Below, piece by piece: positions 32,096 through 43,150 of a stretch of 64,000 nucleotides of DNA (positions are counted from its first letter, which is position 1; every line of letters starts with the position of its first letter). Below the pieces are notes generated by a model. The model worked only from the letters and a program-made list of their open reading frames with translations. It was not told the origin of the DNA and ran no database searches. Position numbers and translations under genes: made by a program. The stretch is from assembly GCA_030847615.1 (NCBI GenBank), contig JAUMIR010000003.1:21147001-21211000 (forward strand). Reading direction: 5' to 3'. Source of the DNA: Gambelia wislizenii. Taxonomy: Eukaryota > Chordata > Lepidosauria > Squamata > Crotaphytidae.

Positions 32096-33310
32096 TTAGG
32101 CCGGCTGAAGGGGTGTTATTTCTTGTCCTTCCTCAGGGAGAAAAATGTCTTAGGCCAGCCTTGTCAGAGTAACACCCTAGGCCAGGGAGTATGAAACAGA
32201 TACCTTTTTGGTGTATATCTCCTAAAATCACCTAGTCAGTTTGGCTGAAAATAGCAATTATGTATTAACTGACATTTCACATTTCTTCCATTGCCTCTTC
32301 TTTTCATTCCATGCACCCCCCAAACTTTTCAAAAAGTCTTCATTGTTCATTGTGGCCTTCTCTTTTATTTACTTGCATCTCAGTTGCCAATGCTAAACTG
32401 GCTGAGTGCATCTTAGAGGGCAAGGCCTTACCGTGAATGTAATAAACATTTCTCTCCTGTTTACTGTTGAGTGGAAAGTCAGAGCCCAGAGCATATACCA
32501 TTAATAAAACCCGTTGGTAACTCTCCAGAGATGTCACAGTGCTAAAAAGTATCCTAATTGAAGCAGAGTTTCCAACCAAGCAAGCAGATGTCTATAAATG
32601 AAACCAACACACCGAACTAAGTAGAATTATCACATAAACCAAATCATGTGGGACATTCATCTGTATGAAGCTGCTCCAAAGCCAAGTCACGCCATGTACT
32701 TATTGACAGATAAATGGAGAGTTTTAGACTCTCAGACCAATGCACACTATGTATGTCAGCACATCTCTGGCATTTTCTCTATGTGGCTCCATCAAGAGAC
32801 TTAGCCTGTGATCCTGTGCACTAGCCCACCCCAACCTGGGTCCCACCACATGTGTTTCACTATAGCTCCCATTATTTTCAGCAAGTGTGTGGTGAGAGTT
32901 GAAATCTGACAAGTCTGGTGTGAACCACATTTGAGGAAGGTTGCAAGGCAAAGTGATGGATTCTCAATGAATTAATTGCATTTATATTTCCATACAATTT
33001 CTCCTGACCTGAATGTTAGCAATTGTTCAAGGGGGTGAAGGGAACTTTTTTGCCGTAGAATGTCCCAGGAAAAACAAAATGTCAACACATCCTATTATTC
33101 CCAGGAGTGTTTGGGACAGAGTGAGGAAACATTTTGTTTTCCAATGAATTCCTTTAGCAACCAGTTATGTTTTTACAGGGACAAGCTGGAACAGGGTTAC
33201 TTTTTTGTGTCTGCAATGGCTCTGTCTATAATTCTCTACTTTTCAGTGCAAAAGGAGTGGGTGTCATCTTGTTACTCAGGGGGTGGTTCTGTTCTTACTA
33301 AGGATGGGAA
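32096..33310. other. No gene recognised
   Basis: Unassigned DNA. TTGAAATCTGACAAGTCTGG at 32899 lies in a diverged fold-back MITE-like patch (about 32860-32940). Confidence 0.45.
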
Positions 33311-33394
33311 GAATATTAAAAATATTTCAAAGATGGGCAAAAAAAACAACAAAAAAAACATGCTTTTCAAGCACCAGGAAACCCAGATGAGAAG

Positions 33395-33765
33395 AATCAT
33401 GGATTGATGAGAATCTTCGCAGTTCAGGGCATTGCCTGTGCAAAATTTGCTGGCTGTTTTGTGCAGAAAACATCATTTTCTATGCAGGAAACAGCATTTT
33501 CTATCTGGAAAATAAGATTTCAACACAGAAATATTAATTCTTGTACAGAAAATGGTGTTATTTGTTGTGCTTAAAATTCACTCATGCTTGATTTGCATAG
33601 GAAACAGCATTTTCTACAAAGAAAACAGCATTTTTTTCATAGGAATTAATATTTTCATTGCAGAAAATGCTGTTTCCTGCACAGCAAATTCACTTTTCTC
33701 AGCAGGAAATGCTGTTTTCTGAGCAAAACAACTGCAAGTGAATTTTGCATAGGAAAACTCTAGCA
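33395..33765. repeat. Internally repetitive dispersed element (CAGCATTTTCT units), copy 1
   Basis: The left half carries direct copies of GGAAACAGCATTTTCTA-like units (near 33465, 33488, 33599, 33622). The right half carries the inverse GCAGAAAATGCTGTTTCCTG (33661) and GAAATGCTGTTTTCTGAGC. The flank GAAGAATC...GCAGTTCA...GTGCAAAATTTGC also precedes the related block at 47455, showing a dispersed family rather than a local satellite. No coding capacity. Confidence 0.6.
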
Positions 33766-34714
33766 TTGTGAATAGCCTTCAAAGCTGTGGGTTTTTAAAA
33801 ATACTTTCTCACAATAGGAAGAAAATGGCTGAAATGGCTTTTTGCTGCCTTTAGAAAGAAGCATTGTTAAAAATTGTATTTCTAGTTCTGACTCATTCTG
33901 AGCAATGGAGAGGAAGAAAGATTGCCTGGGTGGCTGTCCCCATTCTGCCTCTTTGTGGGTTGCTGTGCAGCATGTGAGGAAATGAAGGGACCACAAAGAC
34001 AGCCAGCAATGAGGGGAGACAGAGAGAGGAAGAGACAAAGGAGGAGGAAGAGATACATTGAAAACATGAGCAACATTAAAGACTAAGGTTGGCCAGACAT
34101 TAAAACCAATCTTTTCAAATGTTGCCCTGTTATTCCTTCCTTCCTCCATTCTGCCCAAATGAGTGAGGTTACTTCTGCCACCATGAAGAAAGAGAGAAAT
34201 AATAAGACACACAGAGAGGGTGTTGTTGTGAGGCTGACGGTGTTGGTGTGAGCCATGAAGCAGTCTGGATGAAGCAAAGGGAGTGCTTATCTACAACACT
34301 TTATGCCAGTTAAGGGACCTGATTTAGGACAAGTTGTTTGTGGAGAGTATTTTTTCAGTAATGCAATGGTAACCACAGTAGCTCATAAAAGTTCATTTGT
34401 AATGAGTAACTCTGCATGTTAAAATTTCTGGGCTGCAGTAACAGTAATGACCTGTTGACATGTCTAGAGTAGTGAGCAAATGAAATAGTTCATTTTAAAA
34501 TGTATAATTCCAAGTTCTGGTTTCTACTGCCATGATTGATACAGAGGGGTGAAATGGGCCATATTGTAACTGTAACCTTCATAGGCTTCCAGGACCCTTT
34601 GACACAAAGGGTCAAGGCCAGTAGAGAATCACTGCTGATTCTAGCCTGCTGATGACTTTGTTAGCCTGAGGCTAACACCTCAGTCCAAAGAGGCAGAATC
34701 CAACAGCATAGCCA
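33766..34714. other. No gene recognised
   Basis: Unassigned DNA. The long minus-strand frame 33760-34212 is low in complexity and has no domain. Confidence 0.45.
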
Positions 34715-34789
34715 TGTTATTCTGGATCAGTCTGACTGAGAGAAAGAAATTGGTAGTGTAAGCCTTCGTAGACTTAAGCATCTGATGAA

Positions 34790-34975
34790 TACACTGCCTC
34801 ATAGTATGGTAGAGTCTCCTTCTTTGGAGGTTTTTAAACAGAGGCTGGATGGCCATCTGTCAAGAATGATTTGATTGTATATTCCTGCATGGCAGGAGGT
34901 TGGACTGGATGGCTCTTGTGGTCTCTTCCAACAATGATTCTATGACTCTATGATTCTATGATTCTATGATTCTAA
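34790..34975 (+). mobile_element. CR1 LINE 3' end with terminal octamers
   Basis: GTAGAGTCTCCTTCTTTGGA and TAAACAGAGGCTGGATGGCC encode the CR1 ORF2 end ([14 protein letters not shown]). It is followed by the CR1 3' UTR (TGGCAGGAGGTTGGACTGGA) and repeated ATTCTATG units up to 34975. It is heavily 5'-truncated. Confidence 0.9.
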
Positions 34976-35048
34976 GTAGACTTAATTCTAAGAAAGTTTA
35001 TGCTATCAACTTCTTTCTCTCAGTTAGTCTCAAAGGTACTACAAGATA

Positions 35049-35330
35049 CCCTGGTGGCGCAGTGGTTAAATGCCAGTACTGCAAGCCACCACGTTGCAAG
35101 TTCAATTCCAGTGGGCTCCAAGGTTCACTCAGCCTTCCATCCTTTCGAAGGTCAGTAAATTGAGTACCCAGTTTGTGGGGGCAATTAGCTAACACACATT
35201 GGAATCTGTTTAATGCAGTGTAGATGTGTAAATAGCTATTGCTTAAAACAATTTGTAAGCCGCTCTGATAGCCTTGTGGCTGAAGAGCGGGGTATAAGTA
35301 ACTAACTAAATAAAAATAAATAAAAAATAA
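35049..35330 (+). mobile_element. tRNA-derived SINE (lizard type), plus strand
   Basis: A box TGGCGCAGTGG at 35055-35065 and B box GTTCAATTCC at 35100-35109 are well preserved. The body and the TAAATAAAAATAAATAAA tail match the copies at 2625 and 19702. AAGAT on both sides (35043 and 35329) may be a short TSD. Confidence 0.88.
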
Positions 35331-35350
35331 GATCCCTTTGCATACCTCAG

Positions 35351-36075
35351 TCCAAGTAACTCATCCTTCAGGCTACTCTCAGACCGTCCGTTGCTATGTG
35401 GCCACTTGATTGTCTTCACCTGCCCTAATGTTAGGACTGATCAGTATTCCAAAGAATAACATCAAACTGACCTAAGATGTGAAAAGGTCTGTGTGTTTCA
35501 AAGTATGTTTGCAATTTTATCATACCTACAAATATACCTGTGGGTGGATGGAGGATGGAGAAGAACTACATTGTAGGAGTCCCAGTGTAGAAGCTGTTTC
35601 TAGAATCTGAGGTGAGAGGGAATAAGGGATAAGACTGCAAGTTGGCATGCTCAAAATTGGGAGGAACCACATCAACATCAAGAGGAAAAGGGTGATCCCA
35701 TTAATTTATTGGGAACAACACAGCAGATTACTGTGGTTGGCTGGCACAACATTTGATTTTCAAAAAACCTGTTCCCAATAGCCTAATATTGAATATGATT
35801 ACAATTACTTATGAGAGATCATCTTGCAGCCAAAATTATTATAGTTGCTTACTTAAAAAAACAAAACAAACAAACAAACAAAAAATTCCCTTCCAGGCGA
35901 AATTTATGTGTGTGTTTAATGTCTTTCATTAATATGATCTCATCCAGCATCTTTTTCATAAAAAAGAATTATGGTTTGACATACTACCAGCATGTTTCAG
36001 TGGAAAATTATCTCTTCATAATATTATTTTGACTTCTTTTCTATTAATTGAAAGAACACTATGAAGCCCTGCATG
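35351..36075. other. No gene recognised
   Basis: Unassigned AT-rich DNA with an AAAC-rich tract near 35855-35884. Confidence 0.45.
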
Positions 36076-36077
36076 TA

Positions 36078-36983
36078 CAGGATCTGTCTATTAAATAATG
36101 AGATTGGTACAATAACCCATCTTTATTTATATGTATTTCAGTTCTAATACTTGTCCCCTTCAATATACTCCCCATTCACACTCACACATTAAAGTAGTCT
36201 TGTTTTCCACTGGTCGAAGGTGTGGAGCAGATCAGTTTCTTTCAGCTGTGCAACACATCTACCGTTATCTTCTTTACTGTATCAGTTGACTCAAAATGTG
36301 GCCCTTTAAGCACTGATTTCACTTTAGGGAAAAAAAAAAGTCACATGGTGCCAAATCTGGTGAATATAGAGATGTTCAAGTATAGTAATGCATTTATCAG
36401 CCAAAAACTCCTTCACAGAAAGTGCTGTGTGAGCAGGCACATTGTCTTGATGAAGAATGAAACCATTGTTATACAGTTCTGGCCCTTTTTTCTGACTGTT
36501 TCTCTCAGCTTTGTCAAAACTTCCTTATAATAATGCTGGTTCACTGTTCTGCCTTCTGGAACCCATTCTGCCAAAATTACACCCTTGATGGCTTTGAATG
36601 TGGACTTGCTTTGACGTGCTTTTTTCATTCTTGGTGATGATGGTGTTTTCCAATGCATTGACTGTTATTTTGTCTCAGGATCATACTGGAAGATCCAGGT
36701 TTCATCACAAGTGATGATCTTTTTGAAAAAGGTTTGGGTCCGTCTCAAGTTGCTGCAGAACGAAATGTTGCTCAACTTTTAAACTTAGCATTTTCCGAGC
36801 ACACAACAGACAACACAGCTGTTTTAAAGGAGGACTGACAATTAACTGAATGGCGGAGGGTGTCAATGTTTGTCATGCAGGTTCAGACATGTTCAAGGTC
36901 AGCACTCAATCATTCACAATCAGTTCTCCCTGATTTGTCTGAAAGGTAGAAACACAGTCTCGTTATTTAACAGACAGACCTCG
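36078..36983 (-). mobile_element. Mariner transposon, decayed, TA TSD and TIRs
   Basis: TA at 36076-36077 and 36984-36985 flanks inverted ends: left ATCTGTCTATTAAATAATGA, right (reverse complement) GTCTGTCTGTTAAATAACGA. Inside on the minus strand lies a mariner-type transposase with frameshifts. At 906 bp it is shorter than a usual complete mariner of about 1.3 kb, so part of the 5' coding region is deleted. Confidence 0.88.
36330..36800 (-). pseudogene. Mariner transposase pseudogene
   Basis: On the minus strand TCDETWIFQYDPETK holds the first catalytic aspartate. It is followed by a stop, then MKKARQSKSTFKAIKGVILA and NQHYYKEVLTKLRETVRKKG. After a frameshift come HQDNVPAHTALSVKEFL (second aspartate) and a SPDLAPCD-like segment (third). 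The D,D34D arrangement identifies mariner. Stops and frameshifts rule out activity, and the N-terminal DNA-binding part is mostly missing. Confidence 0.88.
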
Positions 36984-36985
36984 TA

Positions 36986-39319
36986 TGCATCTGTTGCACC
37001 AAATATCAAGAGAAGACAGAACATGGCACTGAATCCAGAATTGTGCTTCCCAGGAATCTTGGCTTTTCATTAAAACAAGTTTCTGGCCTTCACATTTGCA
37101 ATAATATGCTTGGTAGTATGTACTCAATACCTACTGAAACATTAGTAGGCATTGTTGAATACTACGGATTGATTCTTCCTATATATGATATGTATCAGGA
37201 TGTCAGTGGCTTCCTGAGAGTAAGGAATGAGACTAGGTTGTTTACATGAAAAGAGTCTGTACCTGCTAGGCCTGAAAAGATCTTCAAAACATCTGTTAGA
37301 AATGTTAGTTTGATGGAAAGTTATCTCAGCACATGCACAATGTACAAGTGACTTAGCAACTCAAATGAGCACAGGGTTCCCATTCTGTTCAGATTCTGGT
37401 CTGTCAGAGTGTGAGAAAGAAATGCTTGTCTTTCAATAAAAGCTGGATTCATTAGCATGGCCTTCTAGTCTGTTCTGGTATGGCTTGGAAAAGCAATTCC
37501 ACTTAGAGTTCTATGAAGGTTTCACATTCCAGAGGGAGCTTCCAGGATAACATGAGGAATTATGTCTCCTGTCAGCCAGCTGCAAATTGGCAATTGTAGC
37601 TGGCACACATGGTAGAGCAGCTCATGATATGAAACCATTCCATCCATTGCTTGGACTGATTGCAGTGGGATTAGTGTTAAAGTTGTATGATGGCAGCTGC
37701 CCGAAATGACAGCTCTGTGTCTAGTTCTCCCTGTTAACCTCCCCTCCTAGGTATGTTTCAACTTGCCTATGTGAGAATCTCATCATAAGGTATACTTCTC
37801 CATCTTTGCTCCACATAATGGTCTTCCACTGGCAGGACATACACATTTTGTAAGAAGGGGGGGAACAATTTCACACTGTGCCATCATAAGGTTGAATCCA
37901 TTCTTTAGTTTAGTTGAATGCATTGTTTAGCCTCAAAAGCGTGGCTGGATATTTATAGTCATGACCAGTGGTATGAAGATTGTCCACACAATGGAAGACT
38001 TGGCAAGCCAGTGTGATGTTACAACATCATGCAGATGAGTCCAAAAATGACTAGTAGTATTTCAGCCTATTTAGTGTTGATTTCATGTTGGATTTACTCA
38101 TGATTTTACTAAGGTATCTTGGAAGTTTATAACTAATGAGTGGGATATAATATCATTTTTATATAATTATAAAATAAAATATTGTAATGAATTCCTTGCC
38201 TCTCCATCCTAACATTGTTCTTGCCTCTCACTGAGCAGCCATAGTGTGTGCTTGAGCAGGAGTTCTAACACCTTTGAAGCCGATCCTTGCAAGTTTGATT
38301 AATTATTTCCATTTAATCTTCTGTTAAGTTTCCTTGTGGGTGTGAATATAATTAAAGCAGCTGATGCAATGATTTTTTTTACCACTGATAAATATCAAGT
38401 ATTAGTGATGAAACTGCTACTTTTTAAATACATACACGTGCACACACACACACACACACAAATATACTCACATGCACATATTCACACATTTGTGGGGCTA
38501 ATGCCTGCTTGCAAACCACATTTGATAGAGGCTGACTGCATACGTCCTACACAGCTTCACTTCAGGCAACTGATATGCTAAGAAACAAGCCACGAGTATT
38601 AGGAAAAGGAGGGACAGAAATTAAATAAAACTAAAATACGATGAAAGGGCCAATATGGATGCATCTATCCCACTATTCTTCAGTGCTGCACAGTACAATA
38701 AGAGATCACTGCACGCACTAATTCTTCTTTAAAAAAATAAATATCAACATATTACTAAACTAAACAAATATATCAGAGTTATATATTATATATTGATGGC
38801 ACAAACAGTTTATGTAATAACCTGTCAAGCTAAAAACCATGTTGTTGACCTGGAGACCTCTAAAGGATGGTGATCATTATAATTGTGTTATCTTAGAGAA
38901 GATACATGAAGCCTGACCCCATGAATGGCTGGAAGGTTATTAATATGGCAGCATTATTTAGGACTGTCTAGGAAATCAATATTGGAATGCTATTACATTG
39001 GACAGTGGTATCATCAGTAGAACTGATTGGAGGTAATGTAATGAAATCAGCAACACATTTGCTGAGGAAGGAACTGTTTACAATAGAGAATATGTCAATA
39101 TAATTTGGATTTGCAGTTTAGAGATAGTGTATGGATGGAATTGAAGTGCTCCAACATTGTGTAGTGCATTCACCAGAAATAGACTAGTAGTCCATTGTTA
39201 CATGTTTACCATTGGAAGATACTGCCATGCACCTGAGAAATAAAGGAGAGATGCAACTAAAAAAAAATGTTCAAGGATACTGTATATCTACTATGGGCCA
39301 AGTATTTATATCCAACATT
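36986..39319. other. No gene recognised; long unassigned block
   Basis: Apart from (AC)n at 38441-38460 no repeat family or gene is recognised in 2.3 kb. The segment 37560-37720 (CAGCCAGCTGCAAATTGGCA, GGCAGCTGCCCGAAATGACA) has E-box words and no repeat match, and could be single-copy conserved DNA. Confidence 0.4.
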
Positions 39320-39728
39320 CTTTCTCTCAGGCTGTCTCTCATCCCATCACCATCACAGGCACATTTCTTGAGGACATAAGTCGCTCCCAAACTGTGGAAC
39401 ACCTTCCCACAGGAGGTCTGGTTGACCCCCCATCTCTGATCCTGTTCTGCTAGCAAGCATAGACCTTTTTATTTAGGCAGGACTTTGATTCTTGAAGCAT
39501 GTGCCATAAGGGTGTTTTGAAAGTACTGTGCTGTGTTTTTATCTTTCCAATTATGTTTTAAATGTGTTTAAGTTGTTTCATACCATGTGTTTTTTAAAAT
39601 AATTGTTTGTTTAATTGCTTTCTAACTTTTGTAAAATAAGATTGCAGCTGAACTTTGTTTTAAATTATTGTAAGCAGCTTTGGGTCCCATGTTGGGAGAA
39701 TGGTGGAGTACAAATTAAATAAATAAAT
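39320..39728 (+). mobile_element. L2 LINE 3' end
   Basis: The decayed frame includes LWNTF and a FLFRQDF-like patch (TTTTTATTTAGGCAGGAC). It is followed by a T-rich 3' UTR and GCAGCTTTGGGTCCCATG, with a TAAATAAATAAATGA tail. This matches the L2 copies at 48340 and 55430. Confidence 0.8.
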
Positions 39729-39786
39729 GACTCTGGATATGGGGAATAGCACTATGCACAGATGTCTGTTAGCTGAACACTCAAGT

Positions 39787-40399
39787 TCTGTCTAAATAGT
39801 CAAAATAATCCTCATGGAATTCCCATGGAAGGCGATCTGTCTAAACAGATATTCACATCGATATGTCATATGTGGAAGGGGGAGCAGCCAAATCCACTGT
39901 AAACTCTGTCAGGGAAGTCTTTGCGGTTTTTCCCCGAGTTTTAAAAAGCTCTGTAGGGGATGCAAATATCCACTCATTAAGACAGTTGCATTGCTGCGCT
40001 TTTCCATAGGAGAGGCAGTGCATGCTGATTGGCCAGATGAGCATGGGGGAAGGGCTTGCAAATAAGACAAGCACCTGCTGCCAGCATGTTGGATTTTCGG
40101 CTAAGCAAGATATTGGTAAAGCAATAAAACAGTGATCTTTTCCTCTCTTTTCTCTTTCTCCTTTTGTAAATATGAAGTATCACTTGAGTGTACCATGTTA
40201 CAAGTTTTTTTTTTTAAAAAAAAACTAAAGTGGCAGTGGCAGATTTAAAAGTACAAGTAATTTACTCACAGCCACCATTTTGGCTAGGGGGCATGGAAAG
40301 TTTATCGGGGCTCTATTAATCGTTAAGACAGTTCGCAGCTGCTATTAATGCTACTCTAGAGCAATACAGGATTTCCCCCCTCATATAGATGAGCCCTTA
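39787..40399 (+). mobile_element. ~600-bp dispersed repeat, copy 2 (probable nonautonomous DNA element)
   Basis: It is collinear with 26110-26680 (TCTAAATAGTCAAAATAATCC, CCTCATGGAATTCCC, GGCAGTGCATGCTGATTGGC, GTAAAGCAATAAAACAGTG). The right end ATATAGATGAGCCC and the left GTTCTGTCTAAATAG are weakly inverted copies, which suggests TIRs. TTA follows the right end, but no matching TTA is preserved on the left. Confidence 0.6.
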
Positions 40400-41040
40400 G
40401 TTACTAAAATATCCTGGAACACAGAGCAACATCTGACTTGAAAGACACTGAACAATTAATTTCAACAAGTTCTTCTTGTTTGCTAGTAAAGCCACCCATA
40501 CAGGGCTGGGAATATCCTTGGACTTGGAAGGGATTACACAACTTTTCCTACTAGCTTCTGTTCCAAACAGAAAGCATTCCCTTCAAAGCCAAGAAGTAAT
40601 ATGGCCTATTAGCACTGGTGTCTTCTGTCCTTGCATCTCAAAGAAGCAGCATGCAACACTGCACTTCCATCTTTAAAAGATGCTCAAGGAAGTTTACAAT
40701 ATTGTTATTAAAAGTCAATGGAAATAACAGTTAACCAATAAACTCTGATGATAAAAATGTTTACAAGACAAAAATACCATTCTGAGGCAGACTGGCTAGG
40801 GGCAGGAGGTAGGAGTCAAAGTGCAGAAGCATTATAGGCCAGGCAGGGCAAGAAAGCAGGTCGACTTCAACATCTTGAGGAAAGTAGCCAAATGGATTTC
40901 CTGAAATAAGGAGTTCAGTAGCTTGAGTCCCTCACTTCTTATTCCTCAATCACATTTCTGACAGTTTGGGGAAATGAAATCTGATGGCATTAAGGAACAG
41001 ATTTAAGATGTGTTACATAAAGATGCAGATTTGCAATAAC
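40400..41040. other. No gene recognised
   Basis: Unassigned spacer. Confidence 0.45.
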
Positions 41041-41760
41041 ATGTGTGTATGTTCCTTCAAGTCACATTTTGGCTTATGGCAACCCCATGAATCACAGAAT
41101 CATAGAATCATAGAATTGTAGAGTTGGAAGAGACCACGATGGCCATCCAGTCCAACCTCCTGCCATGCAGGAAATCATGATCAAAGCATCCCCAGCAGAT
41201 AGCCATCCAGCCTCTGTTTAAAGACCTCCAAGGAAGTAGACCCCACCATGCTACAATGGAGTGTGTTCCACTGCCGAACAGCTCTTACTGTCAAAAAGTT
41301 CCTCCTAATGTTGAGGTAGAATCTCTGTTCCTGGAGCTTGCATCCATTGCTCCGTGTTCCAGTCTCTGGAGCAGCAGAAAACAAGCCTGCTCCATCCTCA
41401 ACGTGACCCCCCTTCAAATACTTAAACAGGGCTATCATATCGCCTCTTAACTGTCTTTTTTCCAGGCTAAACATACCCAGCTCCCTAAGTCTCTCCTCAT
41501 AAGGCAGCGTTTCCAGACCTTTCACCATTTTAGTTGCCCTTCTCTGGACATGCTCCAATTTGCCAGTCCTTTCCTCTGAAATATAGCCAACAACACCTGC
41601 TATTTGTTGGATGTAAGACCACCAACAAATGGTGCTGTAGGCTATATTTCAAAAAAAAGGAACACAAAACCACCTCTGAATATTTCTTGCCTACGAAAAC
41701 CCTATGAAATTCATGGGGTTGCCATAAGCCCAAATGTGACTTAAAGGCACATAGCTGCAG
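41041..41760. repeat. Inverted SINE ends enclosing CR1 and a hairpin
   Basis: TTCAAGTCACATTTTGGCTT with ATGGCAACCCCATGAAT at 41056-41093 is answered, inverted, by ATTCATGGGGTTGCCATAAG with CCCAAATGTGACTTAAAG at 41710-41748. Between them lie a CR1 end (41091-41563) and a hairpin whose arms TGAAATATAGCC (41577-41588) and GGCTATATTTCA (41640-41651) extend to about 30 bp with mismatches. The arms belong to the 3' half of the SINE family seen at 11705. Confidence 0.65.
41091..41563 (-). mobile_element. CR1 LINE 3' end, minus strand
   Basis: It begins in reverse octamers (ATCATAGAATCATAGAATTG). The minus frame to 41558 encodes [40 protein letters not shown] and [20 protein letters not shown] without a stop. 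It is a young but strongly 5'-truncated CR1 copy, closely similar to the C terminus of the element at 49.5-53.6 kb. Confidence 0.93.
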
Positions 41761-43150
41761 ACAAATTACAGAAAACTTGCCATACCTTATGCACTGACAC
41801 TTCCCCTCAAAAAGTGAGACTAGAAGTCAATGTGACTAGAAGCACAAATCCTTATTTCTGTCTGCAGCAGGCCCACAACTCCTGTTTTCCAGTAAAGTGG
41901 AGTAAGCATAAGCTTTCAACTGGCCACTGGCCACTTTGCCTGGGCAACAATTGCCTTTCTGGCTCTTGTGCATTCCAGCATATTCTTCACCTCTGCCACC
42001 TGGCTTGGTTCCTCATGTCTTGACACTCTGGCATAATTTTTGGCACCTAGCTCCCCATGATATTTGGCTTAGCCCACACAACTGATCACATAAACATACA
42101 GATACATCAAGAGGAAACAATTTGTGGGCTTACAGATGTTGCTGGACTCTAACTCTGATCAACCCTAGCTGGCAGGGGTAATGGTGAGGGATAACGCTAT
42201 TTCATCTCTAACACCATCTGGAGAGTTGCAACTTTTCCACCCCCTGCAGCATATTATTGCATATATAAGATGAGAAGGGAAATGCACTTAAAAATTGAGT
42301 TTAGAGAAAATGAGGGTTTACTATAAGGGGAACAATTAGAGTTGGGTTCAATTTAGAGCATCACATAAGATGATTGTGAGCATAAACAGCTCAGGGCTGA
42401 TACATATCAATCTACAGAAATGCCATCAACATCCACAATGAGTCATAACAGTAAGATATATCAGAAAGTTTACTGGGCTCCAGGGTGGTACAGAAAGGGG
42501 AGCAGGCTTCACAGTTGTCATTAAGCACAAGGATAAGCTAATGTAGTATTGATGGCTCACTAATGGAAATCAAATTAGAGAACAGTGTACAAGTGCCTTT
42601 GATTAATTAATGTTTTCAGTGACAGTTGCTCTAACATAAATTTTCTTTAATGCCACTGAATACAGCCATTCATCAGTCCAATAATTCTATCATTCTTTCT
42701 AATAGTGTATTCAATATCTGAGCACAACACAGTTGGGCTCTGCATTCACTTCCATGTTTGTTTGTTTCATTTTAGCAAAGAAAGAAGGGAAAAGTCATCC
42801 CTTTAAAATTTCCAATTATTCCTCCTAGAAATACACATGCACATGTGTACAGTATCAAAAATGTTTCTTCTTCTTCCCCTATGGAAAATGTTTGCTACCA
42901 AGAGTCTTCACTGTAAGTCTCTAAAATATTAATTCCTTTGTACCAATGTTGTTTTGCTCAATAAAAAAATTGCTGTCTCAGCTTCCTGAAGGATCCATCT
43001 TACCTATCTTCAAATCAGACACTGACATTTCTGGAACATATGCAGGCATATAGCTATTGCCAATGCAAAATTAAGGCATTGTTCTTCCAATAAAAATGCT
43101 GCCCCCCTGATTGTTTCCTCTTCAGTCATTACATTTCTGGCATTGCAGTA
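41761..43150. other. No gene recognised; unassigned DNA
   Basis: A diverged fold-back patch (GTTGCTGGACTCTAACTCTG ... CATCTGGAGAGTTGCAAC) at about 42138-42232 looks like a short MITE. The AT-rich part at 42500-42720, with TTTGATTAATTAATG, is repeat-free. Confidence 0.4.

Larger units (their letters stand above)
34715..35350. repeat. Old dispersed repeat interrupted twice (CR1 and SINE)
   Basis: Pieces GGTAGTGTAAGCCTTCGTAG (34752), AAGAAAGTTTATGCTATCAA (34990), TTAGTCTCAAAGGTACTACA (35024) and ATCCCTTTGCATACC (35332) are consecutive parts of a reptilian repeat ('...cttatgc...ttagtctc...ggtgc-acaaga...'). A CR1 end sits between the first two, and a SINE between the last two. A reverse fragment occurs at about 59565-59605. 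Confidence 0.55.

Noticed and set aside
33395..33765. Possible CRISPR-like array because of regularly spaced repeats
   Set aside because: The window is vertebrate, units are degenerate, spacing is irregular and units occur in both orientations.
33760..34212. 150-codon minus-strand frame with hydrophobic and serine/leucine-rich parts
   Set aside because: No recognisable domain; the PPPLSLPLSVSP stretch comes from a simple purine-rich tract on the other strand.
34920..34975. ATTCTATG tandem repeats as an ordinary microsatellite
   Set aside because: They directly follow CR1 3' UTR sequence, as at 53582-53613, and are the terminal octamers of CR1.
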